Shown: positions 24,076 to 32,515 of the stretch, one piece after another | Position numbering within the stretch: the first letter of the stretch is position 1 | How the letters are laid out: each line of letters opens with the position of its first letter | Assembly (NCBI GenBank): GCA_017428765.1 | Contig: JAFRQF010000025.1 | Span: forward strand, 1 to 64,000 | DNA length: 64,000 nucleotides | Source: Erysipelotrichaceae bacterium | GTDB lineage: Bacteria > Bacillota_I > Bacilli_A > Erysipelotrichales > Erysipelotrichaceae | Direction of reading: 5' to 3' | The notes under the pieces: generated by a model | Told to the model about the DNA's origin: nothing | The model's input: only the letters and a program-made list of their open reading frames with translations | Database searches by the model: none | Made by a program: the position numbers and the translations under genes

Positions 24076-24543
24076 GTGAAACTGAGCAAAGAAGAATCGA
24101 TGGAACTGCATTCCCGCCTGGCCGGATTCATTGAAGATGACAGAGTCAGGCAGATGGAAGACTACCTGGCCCATGGCAAGATCTCGGTCTTTTCGCATTG
24201 TCTTGACGTTGCGGCGACCTCGTATAAACTCGATAAGATCTTCAAGACGGGCTGCGACCTCGATGTGCTTCTGACAGGTGCTCTTCTTCACGATTATTAT
24301 CTGTATGACTGGCATGATGCCAGGCTTTTTGTAAATGTGTTCAAGATGCACGGCTTTACCCATCCCGAAAAAGCAAGGGAGAATGCGGTACGGGATTTTG
24401 CGGTCGATGAAAAGGTACAGAAAGTCATCCGGTCGCATATGTGGCCTTTGACTTTTCGAAGCTTTCCTTCCAGCAAGGAAGCCTTCATCGTATGCATGGC
24501 AGACAAGATCTGCGCTTTGAAGGAGACGGTTTTACGATGGTGA
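24076..24543 (+). CDS. HD-domain phosphohydrolase
   Basis: A 155-residue protein of the HD superfamily of metal-dependent phosphohydrolases. Metal ligands appear as H66 in FSHCLDVA, the H-D pair in GALLHDYYLYDW and the later RSHMWPLT and MADKICA motifs. The start is GTG, 6 bases after a TATAAT with no ribosome site at normal spacing. It overlaps the downstream membrane gene by 7 bases. Substrate unknown; nucleotides are typical. Confidence 0.82.
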   Translation: MKLSKEESMELHSRLAGFIEDDRVRQMEDYLAHGKISVFSHCLDVAATSYKLDKIFKTGCDLDVLLTGALLHDYYLYDWHDARLFVNVFKMHGFTHPEKARENAVRDFAVDEKVQKVIRSHMWPLTFRSFPSSKEAFIVCMADKICALKETVLRW

Positions 24544-25343
24544 GTCTTTACATGATCTATTTTTCCATCCTTTCCTTTGTCGGCTATCTCTATGAATGTC
24601 TGGCCATGCTGATATGGACAGGGGAGTGGGACAACAGGGGCTTCCTGTTTGGCCCGGTGATCCCGATCTATGGTGCCGGTGCACTTGCCGGAACATTGTT
24701 ATTTCACTACAGTCTGAAAGATCATACGCCGATGATGGTCTTCCTGGTGAGCGTGATCGCCTCCGCTGTTCTTGAATATGTGGTACACTATGGCCTGGAA
24801 AAGGCCTTCCATGCCTATTGGTGGGACTATTCCAAAGCGCCGCTCAATATCAACGGAAGGATCTGCCTGCCGGCGTCTTTAGGTTTCGGTGTGGCGGGCT
24901 TACTGATCATCTATGTGATCAATCCGTTTCTCATTCCGCTGCTTGAAAGGATACCGAAAGAACTCGCTGCCTTTCTGGGCATGCTGTTTGCGGCAATATT
25001 TGCGGCCGATACGATGCTGACGGTCTCGACGCTTTCCGATTTCATCCATCGGGTGGAAAGGATCGATGAGAGGATCAACGAACGCATGGATAATTTCGTT
25101 GATAATCACATGGAATCGTATAAAGGCATCGGCGATACTTTCTATACGGCAGTCGACCATATGCAGGAATCCGGAAAAAAGCTCATCGATAAGCGTATCG
25201 AAAAAGCGTCCGATTCCCTGGACTTTGCCAGAAGCTATATCCTCACCCGTGTCAAAGGCTTTAAAGGAAACAAAGCCGCCAAACGGATGAATCATATACT
25301 CAACAGGATCAAAAGAAGAATAAAGAGAAAAGAAGATGAATGA
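24537..25343 (+). CDS. CmpB-type putative ABC transporter permease (membrane protein)
   Basis: A 268-residue protein with about five membrane helices in residues 1-160 and a charged cytosolic tail from 165 on. SFVGYLYECLAM, GRICLPASLGFGVAG and DFIHRVERIDERIN match the ABC_trans_CmpB family (PF06541), annotated as permeases though transport has not been shown. The start at 24537 has AAGGAG about 11 bases upstream. It overlaps the HD gene by 7 bases and uvrA by 8, so the run HD-CmpB-uvrA-hprK-lgt looks like a single operon. Confidence 0.8.
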   Translation: MVSLYMIYFSILSFVGYLYECLAMLIWTGEWDNRGFLFGPVIPIYGAGALAGTLLFHYSLKDHTPMMVFLVSVIASAVLEYVVHYGLEKAFHAYWWDYSKAPLNINGRICLPASLGFGVAGLLIIYVINPFLIPLLERIPKELAAFLGMLFAAIFAADTMLTVSTLSDFIHRVERIDERINERMDNFVDNHMESYKGIGDTFYTAVDHMQESGKKLIDKRIEKASDSLDFARSYILTRVKGFKGNKAAKRMNHILNRIKRRIKRKEDE

Positions 25344-28167
25344 TAAAATCGTCATACGCGGTGCCAGAGTCAACAATCTGAAGAACATCTCTCTGGATCT
25401 GCCGCGAAACAAACTGATCGTCATGACCGGTCTTTCCGGTTCGGGAAAGACTTCTCTGGCGTTCGATACCATCTACGCCGAAGGTCAAAGACGCTACGTC
25501 GAATCACTGTCGAGCTACGCCAGACAGTTTTTGGGCGGAGTAGACAAACCGGATGTCGATGTCATCGAAGGACTTTCGCCTGCGATCGCCATCGATCAGA
25601 AGACGACATCCAACAACCCGCGTTCCACGGTCGCCACGATCACCGAGATCTATGACTATCTGCGTCTTTTATACGCCAGATGCGGTATCGCCTATTGTCC
25701 GAATCACAATGAGCCGATCGAAGCGATGACCATCACTTCGATGATCCGTACCATCATGTCGTATGAAGAGGGGCAGCGTCTGGAGATCCTGGCCAATGTG
25801 GTCACCAACCGCAAGGGCACGTTCAAGGATTATTTCGAGAAGCTGAAGAAAGACGGCTTCCTTCGTTTATATATCGACGATGAACTCTACGATATCGAAG
25901 AGGTACCTGAGCTCGATAAGAACAAGCGTCACAATATCGAAGTGGTCATCGACCGCCTGATCAAAAGGGAAGGCATCGAGACAAGGCTTTCCGATTCTCT
26001 CGAGATCGCCCTTCGCCTGGCGGATGGCACGGCAATGGTCAAACATGGAGACAGAAAGGATCTGTTCTCTTCCCATCAGGCCTGCCCGATCTGCGGTTTT
26101 TCCGTTCCGACTCTGGAGCCGAGACTGTTTTCGTTCAACTCGCCGTTAGGTGCGTGTGATGAATGTAAAGGTCTTGGCGTGACGATGTCGGTCGACCTCG
26201 ATTATCTGATGCCGGATATGTCCAAGTCCATCGCCGAAGGCGGTATCCGCTACTATAAGAACATCTACGGTTCCAATAATCTCGAGTGGCAGAATTTCGC
26301 GACGCTGTTGAAACATTACGGCATTTCCGAGACCAAACCGCTGAACAAGATGACCAAAAAAGAGATGGACATCATCCTTTACGGTTCCACGGAAGAGATA
26401 CGTTATACCGTCACTTCGACGGGCGGCACGACCTACAACAAATTCGGCTACATCGAAGGCGTCAAGAACCTGATCGAAAGAAGATTCGAAGAAACACAGT
26501 CGAAATTCGGCAAGGAATACTACGGTTCTTTCATGGTCGAATCGGAATGCCAGAAATGTCACGGCGCCAGGCTCAATGAAAAAGTACTGGCTGTCAAGGT
26601 GGGCGGCCTCAATATCTATGAATTCACCCGCATGTCGATCGTACAGGCTTTTGAATTCGTTGAAAAGCTCCAATTCGATCCGATGCGTGCACAGATCGCT
26701 GTGACCTTGCTCAATGAGCTCAAGTCCAGACTTCGTTTTCTGACCGATGTCGGACTCGACTATCTGACTTTGGACCGCGTTGCCGGATCTTTGTCGGGCG
26801 GTGAGGCGCAGCGTATCCGTCTGGCGACCCAGATCGGTTCAGCTCTGACAGGCGTCTTATATGTCCTGGATGAGCCTTCGATCGGTCTGCATCAGAAGGA
26901 CAATGCCAAACTGATCGCAACTTTGAAGAAGATGCGCGATCTCGATAATACCGTCATCGTCGTCGAACATGACGGGGAGACGATGCTGGAATCCGACTAT
27001 ATCGTCGATATCGGTCCGGGAGCGGGCAAGGATGGCGGACAGGTGGTCTTTGCCGGCACGCCTCAGGAGATCCTGGTCGATGAGAATTCGATCACCGGAC
27101 AGTATCTTTCTTTCCGCAAACAGATCCCGATCCCTGAAAAACGCAGGAAGGGCAACGGTAAGAATATCAAGATCATCGGTGCGCAGGAAAACAACTTAAA
27201 AAACATCGATGTGACCATTCCTTTAGGCAAATTCACTGTCGTGACCGGTGTTTCCGGTTCGGGCAAGTCGTCTTTGATCATCGAGACGATGACCAAGGCG
27301 ATCATGAAATCCCTCGACAGGGTAAAAGTGCGTCCGGGCAAGGCGAAGAAGATCGATGGTCTCAAGAACATCGACAAGATCGTCTACATCACCCAGGATC
27401 CGATCGGCCGTACGCCGCGTTCCAATCCGGCGACCTATACCGGTGTCTTTGATGACATCCGTGATCTGTATGCGATGACCCCGGATTCCAAGGAAAGGGG
27501 ATACACCAAGTCGCGTTACTCCTTCAATGTGCCGGGCGGAAGATGCGAAGCCTGTTATGGTGACGGCGTCAAGAGGATCTCGATGCTGTTCATACCGGAT
27601 GTCTATGTGGAATGCGAGGAGTGTCATGGCAGGCGTTACAATGCCGAGACCCTGGAAGTCCGCTATAAAGGCAAGAACATCTACGACGTTTTGAAGATGT
27701 CGGTCAAGGAAGCTTTGGAATTCTTCAAGAATCACAAGAGGATCAAAGATAAATTACAGGTCTTATACGATGTCGGCCTAGGCTATATCGAACTGGGTCA
27801 GGCAGCGACGACGCTTTCCGGCGGTGAGGCACAGCGTGTCAAGCTGGCTTCCGAACTGCAGAAAAAGCCGACCGGCAAGACGATGTTCGTTCTGGATGAG
27901 CCGACGACGGGCCTGCATATGGATGACGTGCTCAAGCTCATCCGCATCATCGACCGCATCGTAGACGGAGGAGATTCGGTGGTCGTCATCGAACATAACC
28001 TCGATGTCATCAAGTGTGCCGATCACATCATCGATCTGGGACCGGATGGCGGTGATAAAGGCGGACAGATCGTAGCGGAAGGTACGCCGGAAGAAGTTGC
28101 GCAAGTGGAAGGATCCTATACCGGAGAATATTTAAAGAAAGTGTTAGGTGCAAGTCATGGCAAATGA
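25336..28167 (+). CDS. uvrA: UvrABC excinuclease subunit A
   Basis: A 943-residue damage-recognition ATPase of nucleotide excision repair. It has two ABC ATPase halves: Walker A GLSGSGKTS near residue 31 and GVSGSGKSS near 640, two LSGGEAQR signature motifs, and zinc-binding CxxC pairs (CPICGF and the CEACYGDG/CEECHGRR pair). Length is normal. uvrB is not in the window. It overlaps both neighbours by a few bases. Confidence 0.98.
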   Translation: MNDKIVIRGARVNNLKNISLDLPRNKLIVMTGLSGSGKTSLAFDTIYAEGQRRYVESLSSYARQFLGGVDKPDVDVIEGLSPAIAIDQKTTSNNPRSTVATITEIYDYLRLLYARCGIAYCPNHNEPIEAMTITSMIRTIMSYEEGQRLEILANVVTNRKGTFKDYFEKLKKDGFLRLYIDDELYDIEEVPELDKNKRHNIEVVIDRLIKREGIETRLSDSLEIALRLADGTAMVKHGDRKDLFSSHQACPICGFSVPTLEPRLFSFNSPLGACDECKGLGVTMSVDLDYLMPDMSKSIAEGGIRYYKNIYGSNNLEWQNFATLLKHYGISETKPLNKMTKKEMDIILYGSTEEIRYTVTSTGGTTYNKFGYIEGVKNLIERRFEETQSKFGKEYYGSFMVESECQKCHGARLNEKVLAVKVGGLNIYEFTRMSIVQAFEFVEKLQFDPMRAQIAVTLLNELKSRLRFLTDVGLDYLTLDRVAGSLSGGEAQRIRLATQIGSALTGVLYVLDEPSIGLHQKDNAKLIATLKKMRDLDNTVIVVEHDGETMLESDYIVDIGPGAGKDGGQVVFAGTPQEILVDENSITGQYLSFRKQIPIPEKRRKGNGKNIKIIGAQENNLKNIDVTIPLGKFTVVTGVSGSGKSSLIIETMTKAIMKSLDRVKVRPGKAKKIDGLKNIDKIVYITQDPIGRTPRSNPATYTGVFDDIRDLYAMTPDSKERGYTKSRYSFNVPGGRCEACYGDGVKRISMLFIPDVYVECEECHGRRYNAETLEVRYKGKNIYDVLKMSVKEALEFFKNHKRIKDKLQVLYDVGLGYIELGQAATTLSGGEAQRVKLASELQKKPTGKTMFVLDEPTTGLHMDDVLKLIRIIDRIVDGGDSVVVIEHNLDVIKCADHIIDLGPDGGDKGGQIVAEGTPEEVAQVEGSYTGEYLKKVLGASHGK

Positions 28168-29110
28168 AGAACTCAATAAACGCGTTTATGTCTGGCAGAT
28201 CAAGGAACAGCTCGATCTGCAGCAGATCACCGGCAACGAAGAATCGCTGAACCGCTGGGCCATCGCTCCCGATATCAACCGTCCGGGCCTGGAACTGTCC
28301 GGCTATCTGGAATCCAATGATCTCAAGCGTGTCGTCATCCTGGGTTCGAAAGAATTCCTGTACATGTCGAAATTCGACTACGATACGCAGCGTTCCCGTT
28401 TCGAGATCGTCACCGATTCCTTTACGCCGTGCATCATCTGTTCGGGAGAATTCAAGCAGATGGATTCGCTGTTCGACCTGGCAAGGGACAAGAACTTCCC
28501 GGTACTTCGTTATGAAGGCCCGACTTATCAGCTGATCGTCGATCTGGTCTCTTTCCTTTCCGAGAAACTGGCACCGTCCGATTCGATCTACGGTGTCATG
28601 ATGAACATCTACGGCAAGGGCATCATGATCACCGGTAAATCCGGTATCGGTAAATCCGAACTTGCCCTGGACCTCATCGACAGAGGACACATGCTGGTGG
28701 CGGACGACCGCGTCGATGTCACCAGAGTCCATAAGAACATCATCTGCACCGCTCCGAAGCTCCTCAAGAGGATGCTGGAGATCCGCGGTGTGGGCATCGT
28801 CGATGTCACCAGGACTTTCGGTGCCAATGCCTACCTCAACCGCTGTCAGCTGGACTTTGTGATCAAGCTGGTCAAATACGATGAGTCCATGGAATCCGAC
28901 CGGCTCAATCCGATCAATGAGACGTTCAACGTCCTTGGTCTGGAAGTGCCGATGCTGGTGATCCCGATCACCGAAGGCAAACAGCTTTCCGTTATCATCG
29001 AGGCAGCCGTTTCAAGCTATCTGCTGACAAAGCTCGGTTTCAATTCCAATGAGGATTTCAAGAACCGTTACCGTGAAGAACTGGAGAGAAAAGGAGGAGA
29101 GAAACTATGA
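28157..29110 (+). CDS. hprK: HPr kinase/phosphorylase with Tyr at the catalytic His position
   Basis: A 317-residue bifunctional enzyme that phosphorylates HPr on Ser46, the switch for CcpA catabolite control. It carries Walker A GKSGIGKSE with Lys166, the catalytic Asp184 in ADDRVDV and the signature EIRGVGIVDVTRTFG. In characterised HPrK/P proteins a conserved His precedes the P-loop lysine by 21 residues (SxHGV). Here that position is Tyr145 (SIYGV), while the Lys and Asp keep exact spacing. The start at 28157 was chosen over an earlier in-frame GTG. It overlaps uvrA by 11 bases and the lgt fusion by 4. Confidence 0.95.
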   Translation: MANEELNKRVYVWQIKEQLDLQQITGNEESLNRWAIAPDINRPGLELSGYLESNDLKRVVILGSKEFLYMSKFDYDTQRSRFEIVTDSFTPCIICSGEFKQMDSLFDLARDKNFPVLRYEGPTYQLIVDLVSFLSEKLAPSDSIYGVMMNIYGKGIMITGKSGIGKSELALDLIDRGHMLVADDRVDVTRVHKNIICTAPKLLKRMLEIRGVGIVDVTRTFGANAYLNRCQLDFVIKLVKYDESMESDRLNPINETFNVLGLEVPMLVIPITEGKQLSVIIEAAVSSYLLTKLGFNSNEDFKNRYREELERKGGEKL

Positions 29111-30567
29111 CATTTTTTCCTGACGGAGCGACTTTCGTTGCCTTCAATCTCTTCGGCTTGCATTTCGATATCCGCTGGTATGCCGTATGTATCATGACCG
29201 GCGCACTGTTAGCGTATCTCATCGCCAGAAAACATATCAGAAGCGCCAGATACATCGATCCGGATTTCTTTGATTCTTTCTTCATCTATACGCTTTGGGT
29301 AGGCATACTGGGTGCCAGATTATGGTATTGCGTATTCTATAATTTCTCGTTCTATTTCTCCGATCCGGTGCAGATCATCCGCATCTGGGATGGGGGACTG
29401 GCGATACAGGGCGGCATCGTTGCCGGTGCTTTGTTCGCTTATTTCTATATAAAAAAGAATCACTATTCTTTCATGAAACTGCTCGACATCATCCTGCCTA
29501 ATGTCATGCTGGCACAGGCGCTCGGACGCTGGGGCAACTTCGCCAACAAGGAATGCCACGGGGCAGAGGTCAACGCTTCTTATTTTGACGGCATCCTTTC
29601 TTTCTTAAAGGAAGGCATGTATATCAACGGCCACTATTATGAACCGCTGTTCTTTTATGAATCGATGCTTTGCCTGCTTGGCTGGGCTTTGATCTGGTTC
29701 GTGCTTCGCAAGCACCGCAATAAAAGAGGAGACCTGGCCTATGCCTATCTGATGTGGTATGGCGTGATCCGCTTCTTCATTGAAGGAAGAAGGACCGATT
29801 CGCTGTATTTCGGTAATTTCCGTATGGCACAGCTGACTTCGATCCTGTTCCTGGTGATCGGGATCTTGGGTTATCTTGGCGTATTTGAGCGTTTCATAAG
29901 GAAAGAAAAGCCGTCATTGTTCTTCGACTTTGACGGTACGATCCTGGATACCAGGGAATCGATCTATGAAGCGTATCGCGCGTTGTTTAAAAAGTATTCC
30001 GATGAATCGCTGTTCACGGATGCCGTGAAGCAGGAAGTCATCGGTCCGCCGCTTCGTGACATCTTCCCGAAGTACTTCCCGGGCATCGATTACGATACGC
30101 TTTACAAGGTCTACCACGACAGACAGATCGAGGTGGCCAGGACTGCCAATCATCCGACACTGAATGCGGCGGAGACCTTAAAGAAGTTACATGAAGAGGG
30201 CTATAAGATCGCCATCATCTCGACGAGATCCCACGAAGGCATCGAATCGCTTTTGAAAGATTTCGATCTTGGTCAGTATGTCGATGACATCTGCGGTCTC
30301 AAAGATGTCGAGAAACTCAAACCGGATCCGGAAGCGATATTCAAACTGGTAAACAGAAACGGCTGGTACAGAGAAGCCGTCATGGTCGGTGATTCGCTCA
30401 TGGATGTCAGGTGCGGAAAGAATTACGGCGCTTTTACCGTCGCTTTCCTGAATGATCCGGAAAGATCGGAACAGCTTTCAAAGGAAGCCAATCGCTGCAT
30501 CAGCGATATGGCCGATCTTGTGGATATCCTGAATACCGTCAATGCTTTCACATACGATGAAAAATAG
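29107..30567 (+). CDS. lgt: Prolipoprotein diacylglyceryl transferase fused to a PpaX-like HAD phosphatase
   Basis: A 486-residue fusion. Residues 1-262 are Lgt, a seven-helix membrane enzyme that moves diacylglycerol onto the lipobox cysteine of prolipoproteins. GRWGNFANKE and YGVIRFFIEGRR carry the two essential arginines. Residues 270-486 are a HAD phosphatase with nucleophile Asp274 in FDFDGTILDT, then IISTRS, KLKPDP and MVGDSLMDVRCG. In Bacillus, lgt and the pyrophosphatase gene ppaX are separate genes beside hprK, and PpaX removes the pyrophosphate released by HPrK/P. Here they are one protein with no stop or frame change at the join, which would tether the phosphatase to the membrane. 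Confidence 0.93.
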   Translation: MTFFPDGATFVAFNLFGLHFDIRWYAVCIMTGALLAYLIARKHIRSARYIDPDFFDSFFIYTLWVGILGARLWYCVFYNFSFYFSDPVQIIRIWDGGLAIQGGIVAGALFAYFYIKKNHYSFMKLLDIILPNVMLAQALGRWGNFANKECHGAEVNASYFDGILSFLKEGMYINGHYYEPLFFYESMLCLLGWALIWFVLRKHRNKRGDLAYAYLMWYGVIRFFIEGRRTDSLYFGNFRMAQLTSILFLVIGILGYLGVFERFIRKEKPSLFFDFDGTILDTRESIYEAYRALFKKYSDESLFTDAVKQEVIGPPLRDIFPKYFPGIDYDTLYKVYHDRQIEVARTANHPTLNAAETLKKLHEEGYKIAIISTRSHEGIESLLKDFDLGQYVDDICGLKDVEKLKPDPEAIFKLVNRNGWYREAVMVGDSLMDVRCGKNYGAFTVAFLNDPERSEQLSKEANRCISDMADLVDILNTVNAFTYDEK

Positions 30568-30586
30568 GGGATGACCCTATTTTTTT
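30560..30586 (+). terminator. Intrinsic terminator after the uvrA-hprK-lgt run
   Basis: A 9-bp stem AAAATAGGG/CCCTATTTT (30561-30569 with 30575-30583) is followed by further T residues. It includes the stop codon of the lgt fusion. Confidence 0.9.
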
Positions 30587-30610
30587 GAGCATTCTTCTTT
30601 GATATGCGTA

Positions 30611-30616
30611 TATAAT
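30611..30616 (+). promoter_or_regulatory. -10 element of upp
   Basis: TATAAT lies 23 bases before the upp ATG, with AGGAGG in between at good spacing. This is a conventional leadered gene. Confidence 0.6.
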
Positions 30617-30639
30617 AAAAAAAACAGCAGGAGGCTTAT

Positions 30640-31260
30640 ATGGTAACAGTATTAAATCATCCGCTAATCACTCATAAACTCGCTTTGATGCGCATGGAAA
30701 CGACAGGTCATAAGGATTTCAGAGAGAATCTCGATGAGATCGCATCCCTGATGGCATATGAAGTCTGCCGCGATCTTCCGATGGAAGATGTCCATATCAC
30801 GACACCGATGGGACCATGCGATACGAAGATGCTCAAAGGAGAGATCATCCTGGTACCGATCTTAAGAGCCGGCATGGGCCTGGTCAACGGCATCATGGAT
30901 CTCATACCGACGGCAAAGGTCGGTTTTATGGGTCTGTACAGAGATGAAGAGACATTGGAACCGGTCGAATATTTTGCGAAGTTCCCGAAAGAACTTCCGG
31001 AGGGTATCGTTCTTGTCCTGGATCCGATGCTGGCGACAGGCGGCAGTGCCATCGCGGCAGTCAACAAGATCAAGGAAAGAGGTGCCAAAAACATCAAAAT
31101 GGTCTGTCTGGTCGGTGCTCCGGAAGGTGTCAAAGCCTTTGAAGAGGCACATCCGGATGTCGATCTGTATCTTGCCGCACTCGACGATCACCTCAATGAG
31201 ATCGGCTACATCGTGCCGGGTCTCGGTGATGCCGGAGACAGGATCTACGGAACCAAATAA
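30640..31260 (+). CDS. upp: Uracil phosphoribosyltransferase
   Basis: A 206-residue pyrimidine salvage enzyme that makes UMP from uracil and PRPP. The PRPP-binding motif [12 protein letters not shown] and the uracil-binding C-terminus [18 protein letters not shown] are complete. Length is typical. It is monocistronic, with a strong AGGAGG site and terminators on both sides. It would use uracil released by the nucleoside hydrolase at 21925. Confidence 0.98.
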   Translation: MVTVLNHPLITHKLALMRMETTGHKDFRENLDEIASLMAYEVCRDLPMEDVHITTPMGPCDTKMLKGEIILVPILRAGMGLVNGIMDLIPTAKVGFMGLYRDEETLEPVEYFAKFPKELPEGIVLVLDPMLATGGSAIAAVNKIKERGAKNIKMVCLVGAPEGVKAFEEAHPDVDLYLAALDDHLNEIGYIVPGLGDAGDRIYGTK

Positions 31261-31270
31261 TCATGACAAG

Positions 31271-31292
31271 AGCCGTGAATAACGGCTTTTTT
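31271..31292 (+). terminator. Intrinsic terminator after upp
   Basis: Stem AGCCGT/ACGGCT (31271-31276 with 31282-31287) followed by TTTTT. It is a short but standard terminator. Confidence 0.82.
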
Positions 31293-31303
31293 CATGCAAA
31301 AGA

Positions 31304-31327
31304 AAAGCCTTCAGAAACGAAGGCCTT
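31304..31327 (-). terminator. Intrinsic terminator of the minus-strand membrane gene
   Basis: An 8-bp stem (about 31305-31312 with 31319-31326) followed on the minus strand by TTTTCTTTT. It overlaps the TGA at 31311-31313. Confidence 0.7.
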
Positions 31328-31655
31328 TGATCTGTGAGGTGTGGCGAAGCACGGCTTTGGAAAAGGATTTTGGAAGTGATCTTTCACTCTTGTAGTATTT
31401 GCCGGTCTCCTTGAGTATGGCGAATATCGCAAATAAGGCGATGAAGAAGCTCCAGGAATCTTTCGTTGCCGCGATCTTTTTCGTGGTCTCGTTGATATGG
31501 TTGAGATGTTCGCTGATCGGTCTGGCAAGCTCTGCGGTATGGTTTGCTTCCTTCAGAGTTTTTGCGACTCTTTGAAGCAAGGCAATGATGCAGCAAAGTA
31601 TCGCGATGCCAAGCGGGATATAAAGATATAAGATATATCGGTTTACAGTTTCCAT
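31311..31655 (-). CDS. Small membrane protein with DUF948-like layout
   Basis: A 114-residue protein with an N-terminal membrane helix (YLYIPLGIAILCCIIALL), a charged helical stretch (TLKEANHTAELARPISEHLNHI) that may form a coiled coil, a second hydrophobic segment (WSFFIALFAIFAIL) and a basic tail. The layout recalls DUF948-type proteins but identity is not certain. TAGAAT 6 bases before the ATG lies in the end of the yigZ-like gene, and no ribosome site is visible. Function unknown. Confidence 0.65.
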   Translation of the reverse strand: METVNRYILYLYIPLGIAILCCIIALLQRVAKTLKEANHTAELARPISEHLNHINETTKKIAATKDSWSFFIALFAIFAILKETGKYYKSERSLPKSFSKAVLRHTSQIKGLRF

Positions 31656-31659
31656 ATCT

Positions 31660-32256
31660 TTATTCTACCTCTTTCTCGATGATTTCTTCACCGATCTTTG
31701 ACGGGGCGATGCCTTTGGTGAATTCTTTGATCTTTTCGATCTTTCCTTCATCGTCCAGGACAAAAAAGTAAGTGACGTCCGTATCGTATGCGGTATCTAA
31801 GAGTATCGTATTGTTTCTTAAATAATGGTCGATCTTATTGGCGGTCTCATAGGAGATCTTCAGTTCATATTTCGGAAGACTGACTTCTTCGATGAGGACC
31901 GCATTTTTCACGCATTCGCTGACACTGGAGGAATAGGCACGTATCAGTCCGCCGGCGCCAAGCTTGATCCCGCCGAAATAGCGCACGACCAGAGCACAGG
32001 CCTCATCGAGGCCTTTTTTATCCAGAACGCCTAGTATCGGTGCACCGGCCGTTCCGGAAGGTTCACCGTCATCGGAAGAACGGCGGATGTTCTTGCAGAT
32101 CATCGCTGAGCAGACATGGGTCGCATCGTGATGCTTCTTTCGGATCTCGGCAAGATAGTTCCTGTATTCTTCTTCGCTTTTCACGCGTTTCATATAGGTG
32201 ATGAAACGGGAACGTTCGATGATGATGGTGTTTGTCGCTTCGCTTTTCAAATACAT
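31660..32256 (-). CDS. YigZ/IMPACT family protein
   Basis: A 198-residue protein of the UPF0029/IMPACT family. SDDGEPSGTAGAPIL and VVRYFGGIKLGAGGLIRAY are the hallmark motifs of the N-terminal domain, and residues 135-198 form the second alpha-beta domain. Eukaryotic IMPACT regulates Gcn2; bacterial members have been studied mainly structurally and their role is unclear. The ATG lies 6 bases after TAAAAT, without a ribosome site. Confidence 0.92.
   Translation of the reverse strand: MYLKSEATNTIIIERSRFITYMKRVKSEEEYRNYLAEIRKKHHDATHVCSAMICKNIRRSSDDGEPSGTAGAPILGVLDKKGLDEACALVVRYFGGIKLGAGGLIRAYSSSVSECVKNAVLIEEVSLPKYELKISYETANKIDHYLRNNTILLDTAYDTDVTYFFVLDDEGKIEKIKEFTKGIAPSKIGEEIIEKEVE
31662..31667 (-). 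promoter_or_regulatory. -10 element placed for a leaderless mRNA, inside the yigZ 3' end
   Basis: TAGAAT on the minus strand ends 6 bases before ATG 31655. It lies within the last codons of the upstream yigZ-like gene. Confidence 0.45.
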
Positions 32257-32262
32257 ACTTTT

Positions 32263-32268
32263 ATTTTA
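32263..32268 (-). promoter_or_regulatory. -10 element of the yigZ-like gene, leaderless placement
   Basis: TAAAAT on the minus strand ends 6 bases before ATG 32256. A plus-strand extended -10 (TGTTAGAAT near 32275-32283) lies just beyond and drives the small ORF at 32308. Confidence 0.55.
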
Positions 32269-32307
32269 ATGAATTGTGTTAGAATTGGAAATGTTGTGAG
32301 GTGTCAA

Positions 32308-32445
32308 ATGAGAAGTCTTGAAGAAATTTTAAGTGAACTCAATGCCGCTGAAAAGGAATATGCACGCAAATGCGAGCAGTACGGCATCGAAGAAAAAAGC
32401 AAAAAGAAAAAGACGGATGAAAATGTCCGAAATGATGAACAGTAG
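32308..32445 (+). CDS. Small charged protein, 45 residues
   Basis: A short reading frame, RSLEEILSELNAAEKEYARK then a lysine- and glutamate-rich tail. GAGGTG lies 5 bases before the ATG and an extended -10 (TGTTAGAAT) about 25 bases upstream. The stop overlaps an intrinsic terminator, so it has a full transcription unit. The sequence favours one amphipathic helix. Function unknown; it is too short for family assignment. Confidence 0.55.
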   Translation: MRSLEEILSELNAAEKEYARKCEQYGIEEKSKKKKTDENVRNDEQ

Positions 32446-32467
32446 GCTATAATGTCCTACTTTTTTT
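32441..32467 (+). terminator. Intrinsic terminator before pgk
   Basis: Stem AGTAGG/CCTACT (32441-32446 with 32456-32461) followed by seven T. It ends the small-ORF transcript. Confidence 0.8.
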
Positions 32468-32478
32468 AAGCCGCGTAA

Positions 32479-32506
32479 TGGTATAATAGGTTTGTATTTT
32501 AGGAGG
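32479..32506 (+). promoter_or_regulatory. Promoter and ribosome binding site of pgk-tpiA-eno
   Basis: An extended -10 TGGTATAAT ends at 32487, and AGGAGG at 32501-32506 precedes the pgk ATG by 9 bases. This is a strong leadered start suited to an abundant glycolytic protein. Confidence 0.75.
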
Positions 32507-32515
32507 AGTTTTGTT

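Noticed and set aside
24046..24438. Upstream extension of the TraB-like protein by 131 residues
   Set aside because: It runs antisense through the HD-domain gene and past a consensus TATAAT. The TraB domain begins just after ATG 24045.
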